Origin: an uncultured Pseudomonadota bacterium | Lineage (GTDB): Bacteria > Pseudomonadota > Gammaproteobacteria > Steroidobacterales > Steroidobacteraceae | Assembly (NCBI GenBank): GCA_903828595.1 | Contig: CAIKMS010000008.1 | Coordinates: 186,001 to 250,000, forward strand | Length of the DNA stretch: 64,000 nt | Reading direction: 5' to 3' | Shown here: positions 55,185 through 63,982 of the stretch, one piece after another | Layout of the letters: each line of letters starts with the position of its first letter | How positions within the stretch are numbered: the first letter of the stretch is position 1 | Notes under the pieces: generated by a model | The model's database searches: none | What the model saw: only the letters and a program-made list of their open reading frames with translations | What the model was told of the DNA's origin: nothing | Made by a program: the position numbers and the translations under genes

Positions 55185-57146
55185 ATGTCACGTTTAAGGC
55201 CATCATCCATGTTGAGCAGGTTGCGCAGCGAGTTGACACGAACCATTAAGCGGCAGATCGCCGTGGTGGTATTCGGCATCTTGTTGCTATTGGCCCTCTC
55301 GCAGTACGTCGTGCAGCGCCAATTTTTACTGCCCGGGTTTGCTGACCTAGAGCGCCAGGCAGCCGGCACCATGATGCGTTCGATCACCACCGATCTGGCC
55401 CGTCAGAGCGAAAGTCTTGCCATGACCACGCGCGACTGGGGCAACTGGAGCGCTACTTACGGGTACGTCCAGGATCATGATTTGCCGAAATTGCATCAGG
55501 ATATTGATGTCGGTTCTATGTCGGCGCTGCACACCAATTTTCTGGCGATCGTCGCTATGGATGGCAAGATTTTGACCACCCTAGCGTTTGATCCTAAAAC
55601 GCATGAGCCACTGGTTATCGATGCGTTTGCCGCTGAGACTCTGGCCGCCGATGATCCGCTGCGTGCCACTTTAGGCTGGCCTGCCGGTGTATCGGGATTT
55701 CTGAAGACTCCCTACGGCCCCTTAATGATTTCCAGTGCGCCCATACTCAATGGTGCGGGCCAGGGCCCAGTGCGCGGATCGCTTATTCTGGGTCGCTTTC
55801 TGTCTACCGATGGCTTGGCCTCCCAGATCGGGATCGCTGGCTCACGCCTAAACATCATTAAGCCCGAGGCTGTGTCACCAAAGGCCGTAGCTCTGAGTCT
55901 TGGTCAGCTAAGCGGCGCGGAGCCCTCACCGGACCTTTCTGCTGAAGCTTCCGATAAAACAACGATTTATCATGCTCTGGCGGATATCAACGGCAAACCG
56001 TTGGCCGTGCTTTCCTTAGATTTTCCGCGCGAAATCTCTCAGCATGCGGCTCACCTGATCACACTTGATGTACTGATCCTGTTGGCACTGGCTGCATTAG
56101 CCTTGGTTGGCTTAATTTATTTTATTAACCGACTGCTGTTAGCACCGCTAGCGCAGATCGCAACCCACGCTCGCGATATTGGTAACCACGATGACCTCAC
56201 GCGACGCCTGGGGCATCGCGGAGAAGACGAGCTTGCCCGATTCGCGCAGTCCTTCGATCAAATGGTTGAAAGACTTGCTCAGGCTCGAACTGACTTGATT
56301 GAGAAGTCTTTCGTAGCCGGTATAGCTGAAATGGCCTCTGGCGCCATGCATAACCTGGGTAACGCCTTGACGCCCTTGTCGGTGCGCGTTAACAGCTTGA
56401 ATGAAAACCTGCGGCGTCTTCCGGTCGAAGACATGCAACAGGTCACTGAAGAGCTAAAGGCGGGTTGCACGGATAGTGCGCGAAACGCTGACCTGCAGCA
56501 TTTCATGATGCTGGTAGGAGAAGAGCTTTCTGCCGGAGTCTCAGGTGCTCGTGCTGATGCGGATTCGGCCAGTCGTCAGTTGCAGGGCATCCAGCGTATT
56601 TTGACCGAACAAGTGCGACAAACTCGCGCTGGCTCTGTCTTTGAGGTGATCCCGTTCGCTAATTTGCTAGCCCAGAGCAGTGAGCTGGTATCTCAGGCCA
56701 AGCGCGATCGAATGACCATTGAGCTGGACCCGGGCATCGCGAAATTACCCTCGTTGCGGCTACCAACGACGGTGTTGCGCCAGGTCTTCCAGAATATGAT
56801 TGTTAATGCTACCGAAGCGGTGCGTACGGATTCAGGTCAAAAGGGGCACCTTAAGATTATGGCCGAAGAGCGCTATGTGGGTGGCCGTCATGAGCTCTAT
56901 GTTCGTTTTCAGGACGACGGTCAGGGGATAGCGGCTGACGTTCTTCCTAAGTTATTCCAACGCCATTTCTCAACCAAATCCACCGACACCAACTCCGGTA
57001 TCGGTTTGCATTGGTGTGCCAATGCACTACGCGGTTTTGGTGGTGAGATCTACGTGACCAGCGAGGGTCTCGGAAAGGGCGCCTGTTTTCATATTGTTGT
57101 GCCATTTAAGAAAGAAACTTCCACCCATGCGGCCCATGCTGCTTAA
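55185..57146 (+). CDS. CHASE4-HAMP sensor histidine kinase
   Basis: 653 residues. Transmembrane helix 1 is near residues 25-42. A periplasmic CHASE4-like sensor follows (TRDWGNWSATYGYVQDHDL), then transmembrane helix 2 (LDVLILLALAALALVGLIYF) and HAMP (LAPLAQIATHARDIGNHDDL). The likely phospho-acceptor His is in SGAMHNLGNALTPLSVRV, an atypical H-box. The ATPase domain has an N-box LRQVFQNMIVNATEAV, FQDDGQGI and NSGIGLHWCANALRGFGGE. It lies 8 bases before the response-regulator gene, so the two form a two-component pair feeding into cyclic-di-GMP. Confidence 0.88.
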   Translation: MSRLRPSSMLSRLRSELTRTIKRQIAVVVFGILLLLALSQYVVQRQFLLPGFADLERQAAGTMMRSITTDLARQSESLAMTTRDWGNWSATYGYVQDHDLPKLHQDIDVGSMSALHTNFLAIVAMDGKILTTLAFDPKTHEPLVIDAFAAETLAADDPLRATLGWPAGVSGFLKTPYGPLMISSAPILNGAGQGPVRGSLILGRFLSTDGLASQIGIAGSRLNIIKPEAVSPKAVALSLGQLSGAEPSPDLSAEASDKTTIYHALADINGKPLAVLSLDFPREISQHAAHLITLDVLILLALAALALVGLIYFINRLLLAPLAQIATHARDIGNHDDLTRRLGHRGEDELARFAQSFDQMVERLAQARTDLIEKSFVAGIAEMASGAMHNLGNALTPLSVRVNSLNENLRRLPVEDMQQVTEELKAGCTDSARNADLQHFMMLVGEELSAGVSGARADADSASRQLQGIQRILTEQVRQTRAGSVFEVIPFANLLAQSSELVSQAKRDRMTIELDPGIAKLPSLRLPTTVLRQVFQNMIVNATEAVRTDSGQKGHLKIMAEERYVGGRHELYVRFQDDGQGIAADVLPKLFQRHFSTKSTDTNSGIGLHWCANALRGFGGEIYVTSEGLGKGACFHIVVPFKKETSTHAAHAA

Positions 57147-57154
57147 GGAACATC

Positions 57155-59074
57155 GTGAGTCAAACTACTGAAGAGCCGATTCGTATTCTCATCGTTGACG
57201 ATGAGACCGGCGTTCTCGACGTGTATCGGGAAATTCTCTGCCCACCGGATACCAGTGCACAGGACGCGGCACGCGGTGTGGTCTCTAGTATGCGAGCGAG
57301 GTTGTTCCCTAGTAAGAACGCAGACCCCGCGCCGGTAGTGAAAGGGCCGCTTAAGTCGCGCTTTGAAATTAACACCGTGACCAGCGCGGAGGCCGCCGTA
57401 GAGGCCGTTAAGGTCTCGCTGGCGATAAACAGCCCCTATGCGTTGATCTTTTTGGACATGCGCATGCCACCCGGCCGTGATGGAGCCTGGGCCGCTGAAC
57501 AGATTCGAGCGCTGGATGAGAATGTGAGTATCGTTCTTTGCAGTGCTTATTCGGACGTGGATACCGAAGAGCTCAGCCGACGTATTGCGCCTGAAGACAA
57601 ATTCTTCTTCTTAGCTAAGCCGTTTCATCCTCAGGAAGTACGGCAAATGGCGCTGGCTTTGGGGCACAAGTGGCGTGCCGAGCGACGTATTGCGCAGTTG
57701 GCGTATTACGACACGCTGACTGGTTTGCCCAATCGGGAGCAGTTTCGCGATCGATTCCGGGTGACCTTAGACTCCGCATCGCGAAACCAACGACCTGTTG
57801 CTCTTCTTTACATCGACTTAGATAACTTTAAGCGCATTAACGATACGCTAGGCCACACGGCCGGTGACGAGTTGTTGCAGGTTATGGCAGAGCGGTTGCG
57901 CGATGCTATTCGAAAGTCCGATGACGTCATTCACGTATCGGCTATTCGCCGTCGCGGGAATGATTGCGCGCGATTGGGCGGGGATGAGTTCATGGCGTTG
58001 TTGCCTGAGGTCATGTCAGCGGGCGATGCCAGCATCATTGCTGACCGCATTGTTAAGGTAATGTCCCAGCCGGTACCCCTTGGTGGTCAGGAAGTTACGG
58101 TCTCACCGAGTATCGGTATCGCTATTTATCCCCAGGACGGCGATGACGTGGAAACCTTACTGCGAAATGCTGACCTGGCTATGTACTCGGCGAAGCGTGC
58201 AGCACCCGGTACTTTTGCGTTTTATGACGCGCAGATGAACGCAACAGCGGCACGACAGTTGGAGATCGAAACCCAATTGCGTACGGCGCTGATCAACAAC
58301 GAGATGACACTGAGCTATCAGCCGCAGTTTGAGCTGGAGACCGGTATCGTTTCCAGCGTTGAGGCGCTGCTGCGCTGGACCAATCCTATATTGGGCTGTG
58401 TGCCTCCCATGGAGTTTATCCCCATGGCCGAGGCGACTGGGCTGATTCTTCCAATCGGTGAGTGGGTGCTGCGAACCGCCTGTACACAAGCCAAGCGCTG
58501 GGCTGACCAGGGGCTGTTGGCCGGGCGTATGGCGGTGAACGTCTCGGCCCTGCAGTTTGCTCAGAAAGATTTTGTGGAAACGGTCGCCAGTATTCTAGAA
58601 GAGACGGGTCTGCCGGCTGCCTGCCTGGAGTTAGAGCTGACTGAGACCTTGGTCATGAAGGATGAGGCTTGGGCCTATCAAGTGTTGCGGCGTCTAAAAA
58701 CGCTGGGAGTTGACTTGGCCATTGATGATTTTGGTACGGGATACTCAAGCTTTAGTCGACTCAAAGAGTTTCCGGTGGATCGTCTGAAGATTGACCGCTC
58801 GTTTATTCGCCGCACCGAGGGCGGAGCGGATGAGGATGACGCCATCATCTCTGCGATGATTAATATGGCGAAAACCTTAGGCCTGGGCGTGGTGGCTGAG
58901 GGTGTTGAAGAGCTGCCACAGCTGTTGTTCTTGCAGGAACAGAAGTGCGATTTAGGCCAGGGCTATTTGCTGGGTATGCCTCTGAACGTGCAGTCAACAG
59001 AGGACTTCCTGGAACGTATGCGCCAGACCCGCGAATCGTCCAACACCCAGCGAATACGTACTTTAGTGGGTTGA
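57155..59074 (+). CDS. REC-GGDEF-EAL response regulator (cyclic-di-GMP)
   Basis: 639 residues. REC domain with acidic pair VDDE, phospho-acceptor Asp101 (LIFLDMRMPP) and Lys155 (LAKPFHP). A ~50-residue insertion (residues ~28-72) splits the first helix from strand 2. GGDEF at 275-279 (RLGGDEF) is intact, so cyclase activity is possible. EAL starts at 403-405 (SVEALLRW), with DDFGTGYSSFSRLKEFPVD present, so phosphodiesterase activity is also possible. Extra residues upstream of GGDEF (VIHVSAIRRRGNDC) displace the usual RxxD inhibitory site. Probably the partner of the preceding kinase. Confidence 0.92.
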   Translation: MSQTTEEPIRILIVDDETGVLDVYREILCPPDTSAQDAARGVVSSMRARLFPSKNADPAPVVKGPLKSRFEINTVTSAEAAVEAVKVSLAINSPYALIFLDMRMPPGRDGAWAAEQIRALDENVSIVLCSAYSDVDTEELSRRIAPEDKFFFLAKPFHPQEVRQMALALGHKWRAERRIAQLAYYDTLTGLPNREQFRDRFRVTLDSASRNQRPVALLYIDLDNFKRINDTLGHTAGDELLQVMAERLRDAIRKSDDVIHVSAIRRRGNDCARLGGDEFMALLPEVMSAGDASIIADRIVKVMSQPVPLGGQEVTVSPSIGIAIYPQDGDDVETLLRNADLAMYSAKRAAPGTFAFYDAQMNATAARQLEIETQLRTALINNEMTLSYQPQFELETGIVSSVEALLRWTNPILGCVPPMEFIPMAEATGLILPIGEWVLRTACTQAKRWADQGLLAGRMAVNVSALQFAQKDFVETVASILEETGLPAACLELELTETLVMKDEAWAYQVLRRLKTLGVDLAIDDFGTGYSSFSRLKEFPVDRLKIDRSFIRRTEGGADEDDAIISAMINMAKTLGLGVVAEGVEELPQLLFLQEQKCDLGQGYLLGMPLNVQSTEDFLERMRQTRESSNTQRIRTLVG

Positions 59075-59086
59075 TGAAAAAGCCTT

Positions 59087-59119
59087 GCCATCGGCGCTTA
59101 CAGACTAAGCGCCGATGGC
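59087..59119. terminator. Strong hairpin between convergent genes
   Basis: Perfect 14-base arms GCCATCGGCGCTTA and TAAGCGCCGATGGC with loop CAGAC, 12 bases after the GGDEF-EAL stop and 66 bases from the stop of the convergent P450-ligase gene. It can serve both directions. Confidence 0.7.
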
Positions 59120-59185
59120 CATTCCTCGCTCATTTGCCGGCTATTTGACACCCAGTCATCGGCAATAAGAGCACGACGGGCAGGC

Positions 59186-62100
59186 TTAAGCAGGCAGTTT
59201 CTGCGTTAAATGCTTGGCCAGCGCGGTAATGGTCGGATAGTCAAACAGCTCGGTGAGCTCAACCAGGCCCGGGTACTCGCGATCGATTTCCTCATGGATT
59301 TGAATGAGCGTCAGTGAGCTTGCGCCTAATTCAAAGAGGTTATCGTCCAGTTCTACTCGTTTACCCGGCATTGAATTTTCGCAGATCGTCTTAAGACGCT
59401 CAGCTAGAGCTGAGGCCGGCGCGGCACTCGCGTTTGGCGAGTGATCGACTTGGCGCAGCGCGACCAGTTCTGCCATTTCGGCGTCGAATTCACCTTCTAC
59501 AAAAGCCCTTTCCAGCGCCAGACGCTGGACCTTACCGCTGGTCGTTTTTGGAATGCGTTTAACAGGCACGACGTGCTGGACCTCCAGCCCCATGCGCTCG
59601 TTGACTACCGTGGCGACTTCAATAGCTACGGGTAAAAAGTCCGGCATGCTGCCACGATGCAAAATAAAGAGCGTCAGTTCGTCAGATTCAGCACCCCGTG
59701 GCCTGGCGCCCGCCGCAACGACTTTGCCGAGTTCTAACCCTGCGGCAGTTTGTGCAATGCCTTCTATATCGTGCGGGTAGTAGTTCTGACCGTTGACAAA
59801 GATGATTTCCTTCGCGCGACCGGTAATGTAGAGATTACCGTCAACGATGACGCCCAGATCACCCGTATCGAGCCAGCCATCAGCGCTAATCATTTCGGCG
59901 TTGATCTCAGGCGCCTCATAGTAACCGTGGGTTACGTTGGGTCCTTTAATGAGCAGGTGACCTACGATGTGATCTGCGACGGCTTGGCGTTGCTCATCAG
60001 CAATGCGCACCGCACTGTCGGTAATAGCTTTGCCTACGCTAACTAGCGTAAGCCCATCCGCGCTGTTCTGAGCGACGACTTCGGCCACTTGACCTATGCC
60101 TAATGTCTGACGCGCAAAGGTTAGCGCCGTGTACCGGGTGTTGATTGGCGGGAAGGATTGAGCCAGCGTTGCTTCAGCTAAGCCGTAAACGGTAAACATT
60201 GACGTGTCACGCAAGCCATAAGGAGCCATGCGCGTCATGAATTCATCACACAGTTCAACAGAAATAGGCTCAGCGCCATTATAAATTTGGCGTAAGGATG
60301 ACAGATCAGTGTTTTCCAGCGAGCGATCGCCTAAGACTTTCAGGTAATGGCGGTAGCCAAAGTTCGGGGAGCTGGTGATGGTGGCGCGATATCGACTGGC
60401 GAACGTGGTCCACAGCAACGGGCGTCGGATAAACAGGTCAGTCGGCATGTGATAGATCTGCATGCGATAGCAGAACATAAAAATATGAAAGCCAATGAGC
60501 CCCATGTCATGGGTGAGAGGCATCCAACTCAGTGACACGTCGTCGGCATTAAATCCGGAGAGTCCGCCCGCGCTGCGGGCATTGGCTAGGATGTTGTTAT
60601 GGGTCAGCACCACGCCTTTAGGTTCGCTGGTCGAGCCGGACGAGAACTGAATAAACGCCACATCATCAGGGTTCGCGCGGATTACGCGTCCTGCACGGCT
60701 GATATCGTCGAGTTCGTCGACCAAAAAGGCCTTCGCGTTAAGCTGTTCAAAGACGGCGGATTCGCCAACGCTCTCGGCAAAGCTCTTTAAGCGATCAAGG
60801 TTTTTTCGATCCGTGTAGAGGTAAGGCGAGCCCAGTTTTCTGGCGATTCGCAGCAGTTTGTGGCGGTGCTCATCGCTGATGCCAACCGCTAGCGGGACCG
60901 GAATAATGCCACCGGCTATAGCCGCCCAAAACCCATCCAGAAACTGCTCATTATTATTCAGAAAGATAATCATCTTATCGCCACGCTCAGCGCCTAGGCT
61001 CTGCAGGTGGTACAAGATTCCGGTCGCACGTTCGTAGAGTTCCGCGTACTCAACGACGCGTTCATCGTGTTCACCTTCCAGATAATGGATAGCTCGGGGA
61101 ACACGGCGATTGCCTTCGAGAGCTTCAATCAGGGTTTGATACTGCATACGGAACTCGGCTAGCGGTTGAGAAATCGGTGGGCGGTAAATCGTAGGCGCAG
61201 GTGCGTTAGGGCGCGCTGAGAGGCGCATTTTGATGCCGTTACGGGCGCGCAGGTTAATGGCTGCCTCAAGATCTAGCGGTTTGTCATCGACCAGGTCTAA
61301 TTCGAAGCGTCGCGCCATGCGGGCGACATGGATAACCATTTCGTACATGGCGAGATTTTCGCCCACGCAGTGGCGGGGGCCAGCAGCAAAAGGGATGTAA
61401 ACCCATTTTTCTCTGGGATGAGCCTCACCTAAAAATCGCTCCGGGCGAAACGCGTCAGGATCTGACCAGTGTTGGGCGTGGCGCTGTAACAGGTACGGAG
61501 ACAACATGACGTCAGTGCCGGCCGGTAAGGTGTACCCGGATAACTGCTCATCAACCAAACTGCGCCGGGTCAAAAGCCAGCCCGGCGGGTAGAGTCTCAT
61601 GGCCTCTTCAATGACCGCACGGGTGTACAGCAGCTCTTCGGTATCTTGATACGACATGGGTCGTATTTCGTCTTTGCCATCGAGCTCGTCGTATAAGCGT
61701 TGTCGGGCCTCGGGGTTGCGCGCCAGCAGGTACCAGACAAACCCCAGCGCAGACGCGGTAGTTTCATGGCCGGCTACCACCAGAGTCAGCGTCTCATCGA
61801 TGATATCGCTGTCTGTCATGGGCAAATTGCTGTCTTTATCGCGCGCAATGAGCAGCGAGCCAAGCAGATCGGGTTCGTCCCGATCCCGGGTGCGGCGATC
61901 AGCGATCAGTTCACTGACCAGTTCACGCAATGAGCGGAACTTGTAAGCGAATTGGAGATTGCGCTCAGGATCTTGGGTAAGTAGGTCAAAGGGGTTTTCA
62001 CCCATCTGGGTGCTCAGCCACTCAAGATCATCGCCAAAAATCGAGCGCAGCACGATGTCGAGCGTCAGTTCGCTCATTTCATCGGTGATATCCACGTGAG

Positions 62101-62554
62101 TTTGCGTGGCCGCTTTAGCTGAAAACGCTGCGAGTTTTTCATCGATGCAGCGATCAATGAGGTTGGCGTAAGATTCGATCATTCGCCGATGAAACATCGG
62201 CTGAATCATGCGACGTTGGCGCCGCCAGCGCTCGCCCTCGCTGACCATGATGCCATCGCCTAAGAGGATCTTGACCCGGTCTAGGCCGATTCCCTTGATG
62301 TAGTTGCGGTGGCTGGTAACCAAGACGCGTTTAACGTCGGCGGGATTATTGATTACCCAGGTTTCGGACTTGCGGCCTGGCGCGTAGATCCTGAAGATGT
62401 CTCCGTATTGTGCGGCACAGTCTTCAAGCCGCGACAAGGAGTCCGGGGTTTCACCCACGTCAAAGGCCTCGGTGGCCAGTGGTGGGAGGGCGCCCGGGGC
62501 GGGCGCTAAGTTCATCTGGCCTTGCGGCCGTAGCGGGTTCGAATCGTCTTGCAT
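59186..62554 (-). CDS. Fusion protein: cytochrome P450 - fatty-acyl-AMP ligase - acyl carrier protein
   Basis: 1122 residues. P450 domain ~1-450: AGHETT (261-266), EAMR (317-320), and the haem loop FAAGPRHCVGEN with Cys396. AMP-ligase domain ~480-1030: P-loop FSSGSTSEPKGVVLTHNN, SWMPLTHDMGLIGF (typical of fatty-acyl-AMP ligases), WLDTGDLG, and the end PKTTSGKVQR. ACP ~1045-1120: LFELGASSLTL with Ser1080 as the phosphopantetheine site. The likely chemistry is activation and loading of a fatty acid on the ACP with oxidation by the attached P450, in cis. The product is unknown. It starts with ATG 62554, overlapping the divergent phosphopantetheinyl transferase. No polyketide or peptide synthase modules lie in the window. 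Confidence 0.92.
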   Translation of the reverse strand: MQDDSNPLRPQGQMNLAPAPGALPPLATEAFDVGETPDSLSRLEDCAAQYGDIFRIYAPGRKSETWVINNPADVKRVLVTSHRNYIKGIGLDRVKILLGDGIMVSEGERWRRQRRMIQPMFHRRMIESYANLIDRCIDEKLAAFSAKAATQTHVDITDEMSELTLDIVLRSIFGDDLEWLSTQMGENPFDLLTQDPERNLQFAYKFRSLRELVSELIADRRTRDRDEPDLLGSLLIARDKDSNLPMTDSDIIDETLTLVVAGHETTASALGFVWYLLARNPEARQRLYDELDGKDEIRPMSYQDTEELLYTRAVIEEAMRLYPPGWLLTRRSLVDEQLSGYTLPAGTDVMLSPYLLQRHAQHWSDPDAFRPERFLGEAHPREKWVYIPFAAGPRHCVGENLAMYEMVIHVARMARRFELDLVDDKPLDLEAAINLRARNGIKMRLSARPNAPAPTIYRPPISQPLAEFRMQYQTLIEALEGNRRVPRAIHYLEGEHDERVVEYAELYERATGILYHLQSLGAERGDKMIIFLNNNEQFLDGFWAAIAGGIIPVPLAVGISDEHRHKLLRIARKLGSPYLYTDRKNLDRLKSFAESVGESAVFEQLNAKAFLVDELDDISRAGRVIRANPDDVAFIQFSSGSTSEPKGVVLTHNNILANARSAGGLSGFNADDVSLSWMPLTHDMGLIGFHIFMFCYRMQIYHMPTDLFIRRPLLWTTFASRYRATITSSPNFGYRHYLKVLGDRSLENTDLSSLRQIYNGAEPISVELCDEFMTRMAPYGLRDTSMFTVYGLAEATLAQSFPPINTRYTALTFARQTLGIGQVAEVVAQNSADGLTLVSVGKAITDSAVRIADEQRQAVADHIVGHLLIKGPNVTHGYYEAPEINAEMISADGWLDTGDLGVIVDGNLYITGRAKEIIFVNGQNYYPHDIEGIAQTAAGLELGKVVAAGARPRGAESDELTLFILHRGSMPDFLPVAIEVATVVNERMGLEVQHVVPVKRIPKTTSGKVQRLALERAFVEGEFDAEMAELVALRQVDHSPNASAAPASALAERLKTICENSMPGKRVELDDNLFELGASSLTLIQIHEEIDREYPGLVELTELFDYPTITALAKHLTQKLPA

Positions 62555-63208
62555 ACCGAGATTTTACATTACAGCGACATCCCCGAGCAGCCATGGCCAC
62601 AGTTAGAGGCCTGTTTGTTGTCGAAAATTTCGCCGGCGAAGGCGGAATCGGTGAGTCGGCTGAGGCTGGCGGCTGACCGCAACGGCTCTTTATTGGGTTT
62701 GTTGCTGCTCTGGTCGGCGATGAAGGCGCTGTCCAGACCCATGGCTTGGGAGGCTCTGGAGTTCCCGTTCATGCAAAAGCCTCGACTGTCCACTCGAGAG
62801 GACTTCAGTATTAGCCACGGAGGCGGACGCGTAGCCTGTGCGGTGGTGCTGCACGGATCGGTGGGCTTGGACGTCGAGCCGGAAGGGCGCTTACTAGAGC
62901 CTGCGTTGCGCTTAATTGCCACTCAGGAGGAGCTCGCGCGGGTGGCGGCCGGTGGGGGCTCCGCCACACGCTTGGCCGTGGCTAAAGAAGCGGTGCTGAA
63001 AGCCGCTGGAGGTCGCTACACGCAGTTAAAGCAGGTGTCTTTAGGCACTGAGATGGGTTGTTTTGCAGAGGTGGGTTACTGGTTGCAGTACCCTGATCTA
63101 GGTGCCGGTTATGTGGCGGCGTTGGCTTTGAGTGAGTCATGCCCAGCCCTTCAACCCGTGTACTGGGAGCCAACGCAACTCCTGAAACGTTTTCTGGCAA
63201 GCGGCTAG
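62549..63208 (+). CDS. 4'-phosphopantetheinyl transferase (Sfp-like)
   Basis: 219 residues. The Mg-binding motif is VGLDVEPEG, followed by the catalytic AKEAVLKAAGGRY (W/A-KE-K pattern) and the early FSISHGGGRVACAVV. It attaches the phosphopantetheine arm of CoA to carrier-protein serines. The start is probably the TTG at 62549; upstream in-frame there is a stop at 62531, and a TTG at 62615 is the next option. With the first start, the gene overlaps the fusion gene by 6 bases head to head, so it most likely activates the ACP domain of that protein. Confidence 0.88.
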   Translation: MHTEILHYSDIPEQPWPQLEACLLSKISPAKAESVSRLRLAADRNGSLLGLLLLWSAMKALSRPMAWEALEFPFMQKPRLSTREDFSISHGGGRVACAVVLHGSVGLDVEPEGRLLEPALRLIATQEELARVAAGGGSATRLAVAKEAVLKAAGGRYTQLKQVSLGTEMGCFAEVGYWLQYPDLGAGYVAALALSESCPALQPVYWEPTQLLKRFLASG

Positions 63209-63238
63209 AATGCCGCAAAAGCTAAAAGTAGGTTGTTC

Positions 63239-63982
63239 GTGAATCAGAATCGAGGTCGAGCACCGCGAAACACCATATACACCCAACAGACGTCTTCCAC
63301 GCGAAAGCTGACGCGGGGCAGGCGGCTGCTGTATCGCTGCGCGGCGCCACTGGCTCGGGCCTTGGTGCGTTTTTGGTGGGGTAGCTGCCGGCTAGTAGCG
63401 GTGAGCGGCGCGGACTGGTTATCTAAAGCCTTAGCTGACGGACCCATAATTCCGGTCTACTGGCACGGGCAACAGTTATTTTGCGTCAAGCATTTATTAG
63501 GACAGCAAGCCCACGGCCTGCGTCTGGGATTTCTGATCAGCCCTTCGGTCGATGGCGAGCTGCCGGCCATGATCGCGGCTCAGTCCGGTGCGGCGGTGAT
63601 CCGCGGCTCTGCGTCCAACACCGGCGCGCGGGCACTGCGTGACTATCTGCAAACGTTGAGCGAGGGCGTGTCACCGGGGATTACTCCGGATGGCCCGGCC
63701 GGACCGCGTGAGGAGTTTAAGCAGGGCGCTATTCTATTATCGCAGCTGTCTGGCCGGCCCATGTTGCCGATGGCTATGGCGGCCAGCCGTGGTTTTTATT
63801 TCCGCAGTTGGGATCGCTTTTTACTGCCTTATCCGGGCTCTAGGGTCGCGTTGGCTATTGGACCTGCCATCCTGATCCCTAAAAATGCCAGCAATGCCGA
63901 ACGTGAGCAGTGGCAGATTCAAATGACCCAGACGCTGCTTGAGCTGGAAAATCAGGCACGTCTGAGTCTACGTAAAGCCTGA
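63239..63982 (+). CDS. DUF374 / lysophospholipid acyltransferase-family protein
   Basis: About 247 residues. The core PVYWHGQQLFCVKHLL has the acyltransferase-like His, followed by GFLISPSVDGELPA, AVIRGSASNTGARALRDYL, and GITPDGPAGPREEFKQGAI, typical of DUF374 proteins of the lysophospholipid acyltransferase superfamily. It may transfer an acyl chain to a lipid head or Kdo/lipid A-like acceptor. The GTG at 63239 is preferred; a TTG at 63233 is possible. It starts 30 bases after the transferase gene and is probably co-transcribed, so it could use the acyl group made by the fusion protein. Confidence 0.8.
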   Translation: MNQNRGRAPRNTIYTQQTSSTRKLTRGRRLLYRCAAPLARALVRFWWGSCRLVAVSGADWLSKALADGPIIPVYWHGQQLFCVKHLLGQQAHGLRLGFLISPSVDGELPAMIAAQSGAAVIRGSASNTGARALRDYLQTLSEGVSPGITPDGPAGPREEFKQGAILLSQLSGRPMLPMAMAASRGFYFRSWDRFLLPYPGSRVALAIGPAILIPKNASNAEREQWQIQMTQTLLELENQARLSLRKA

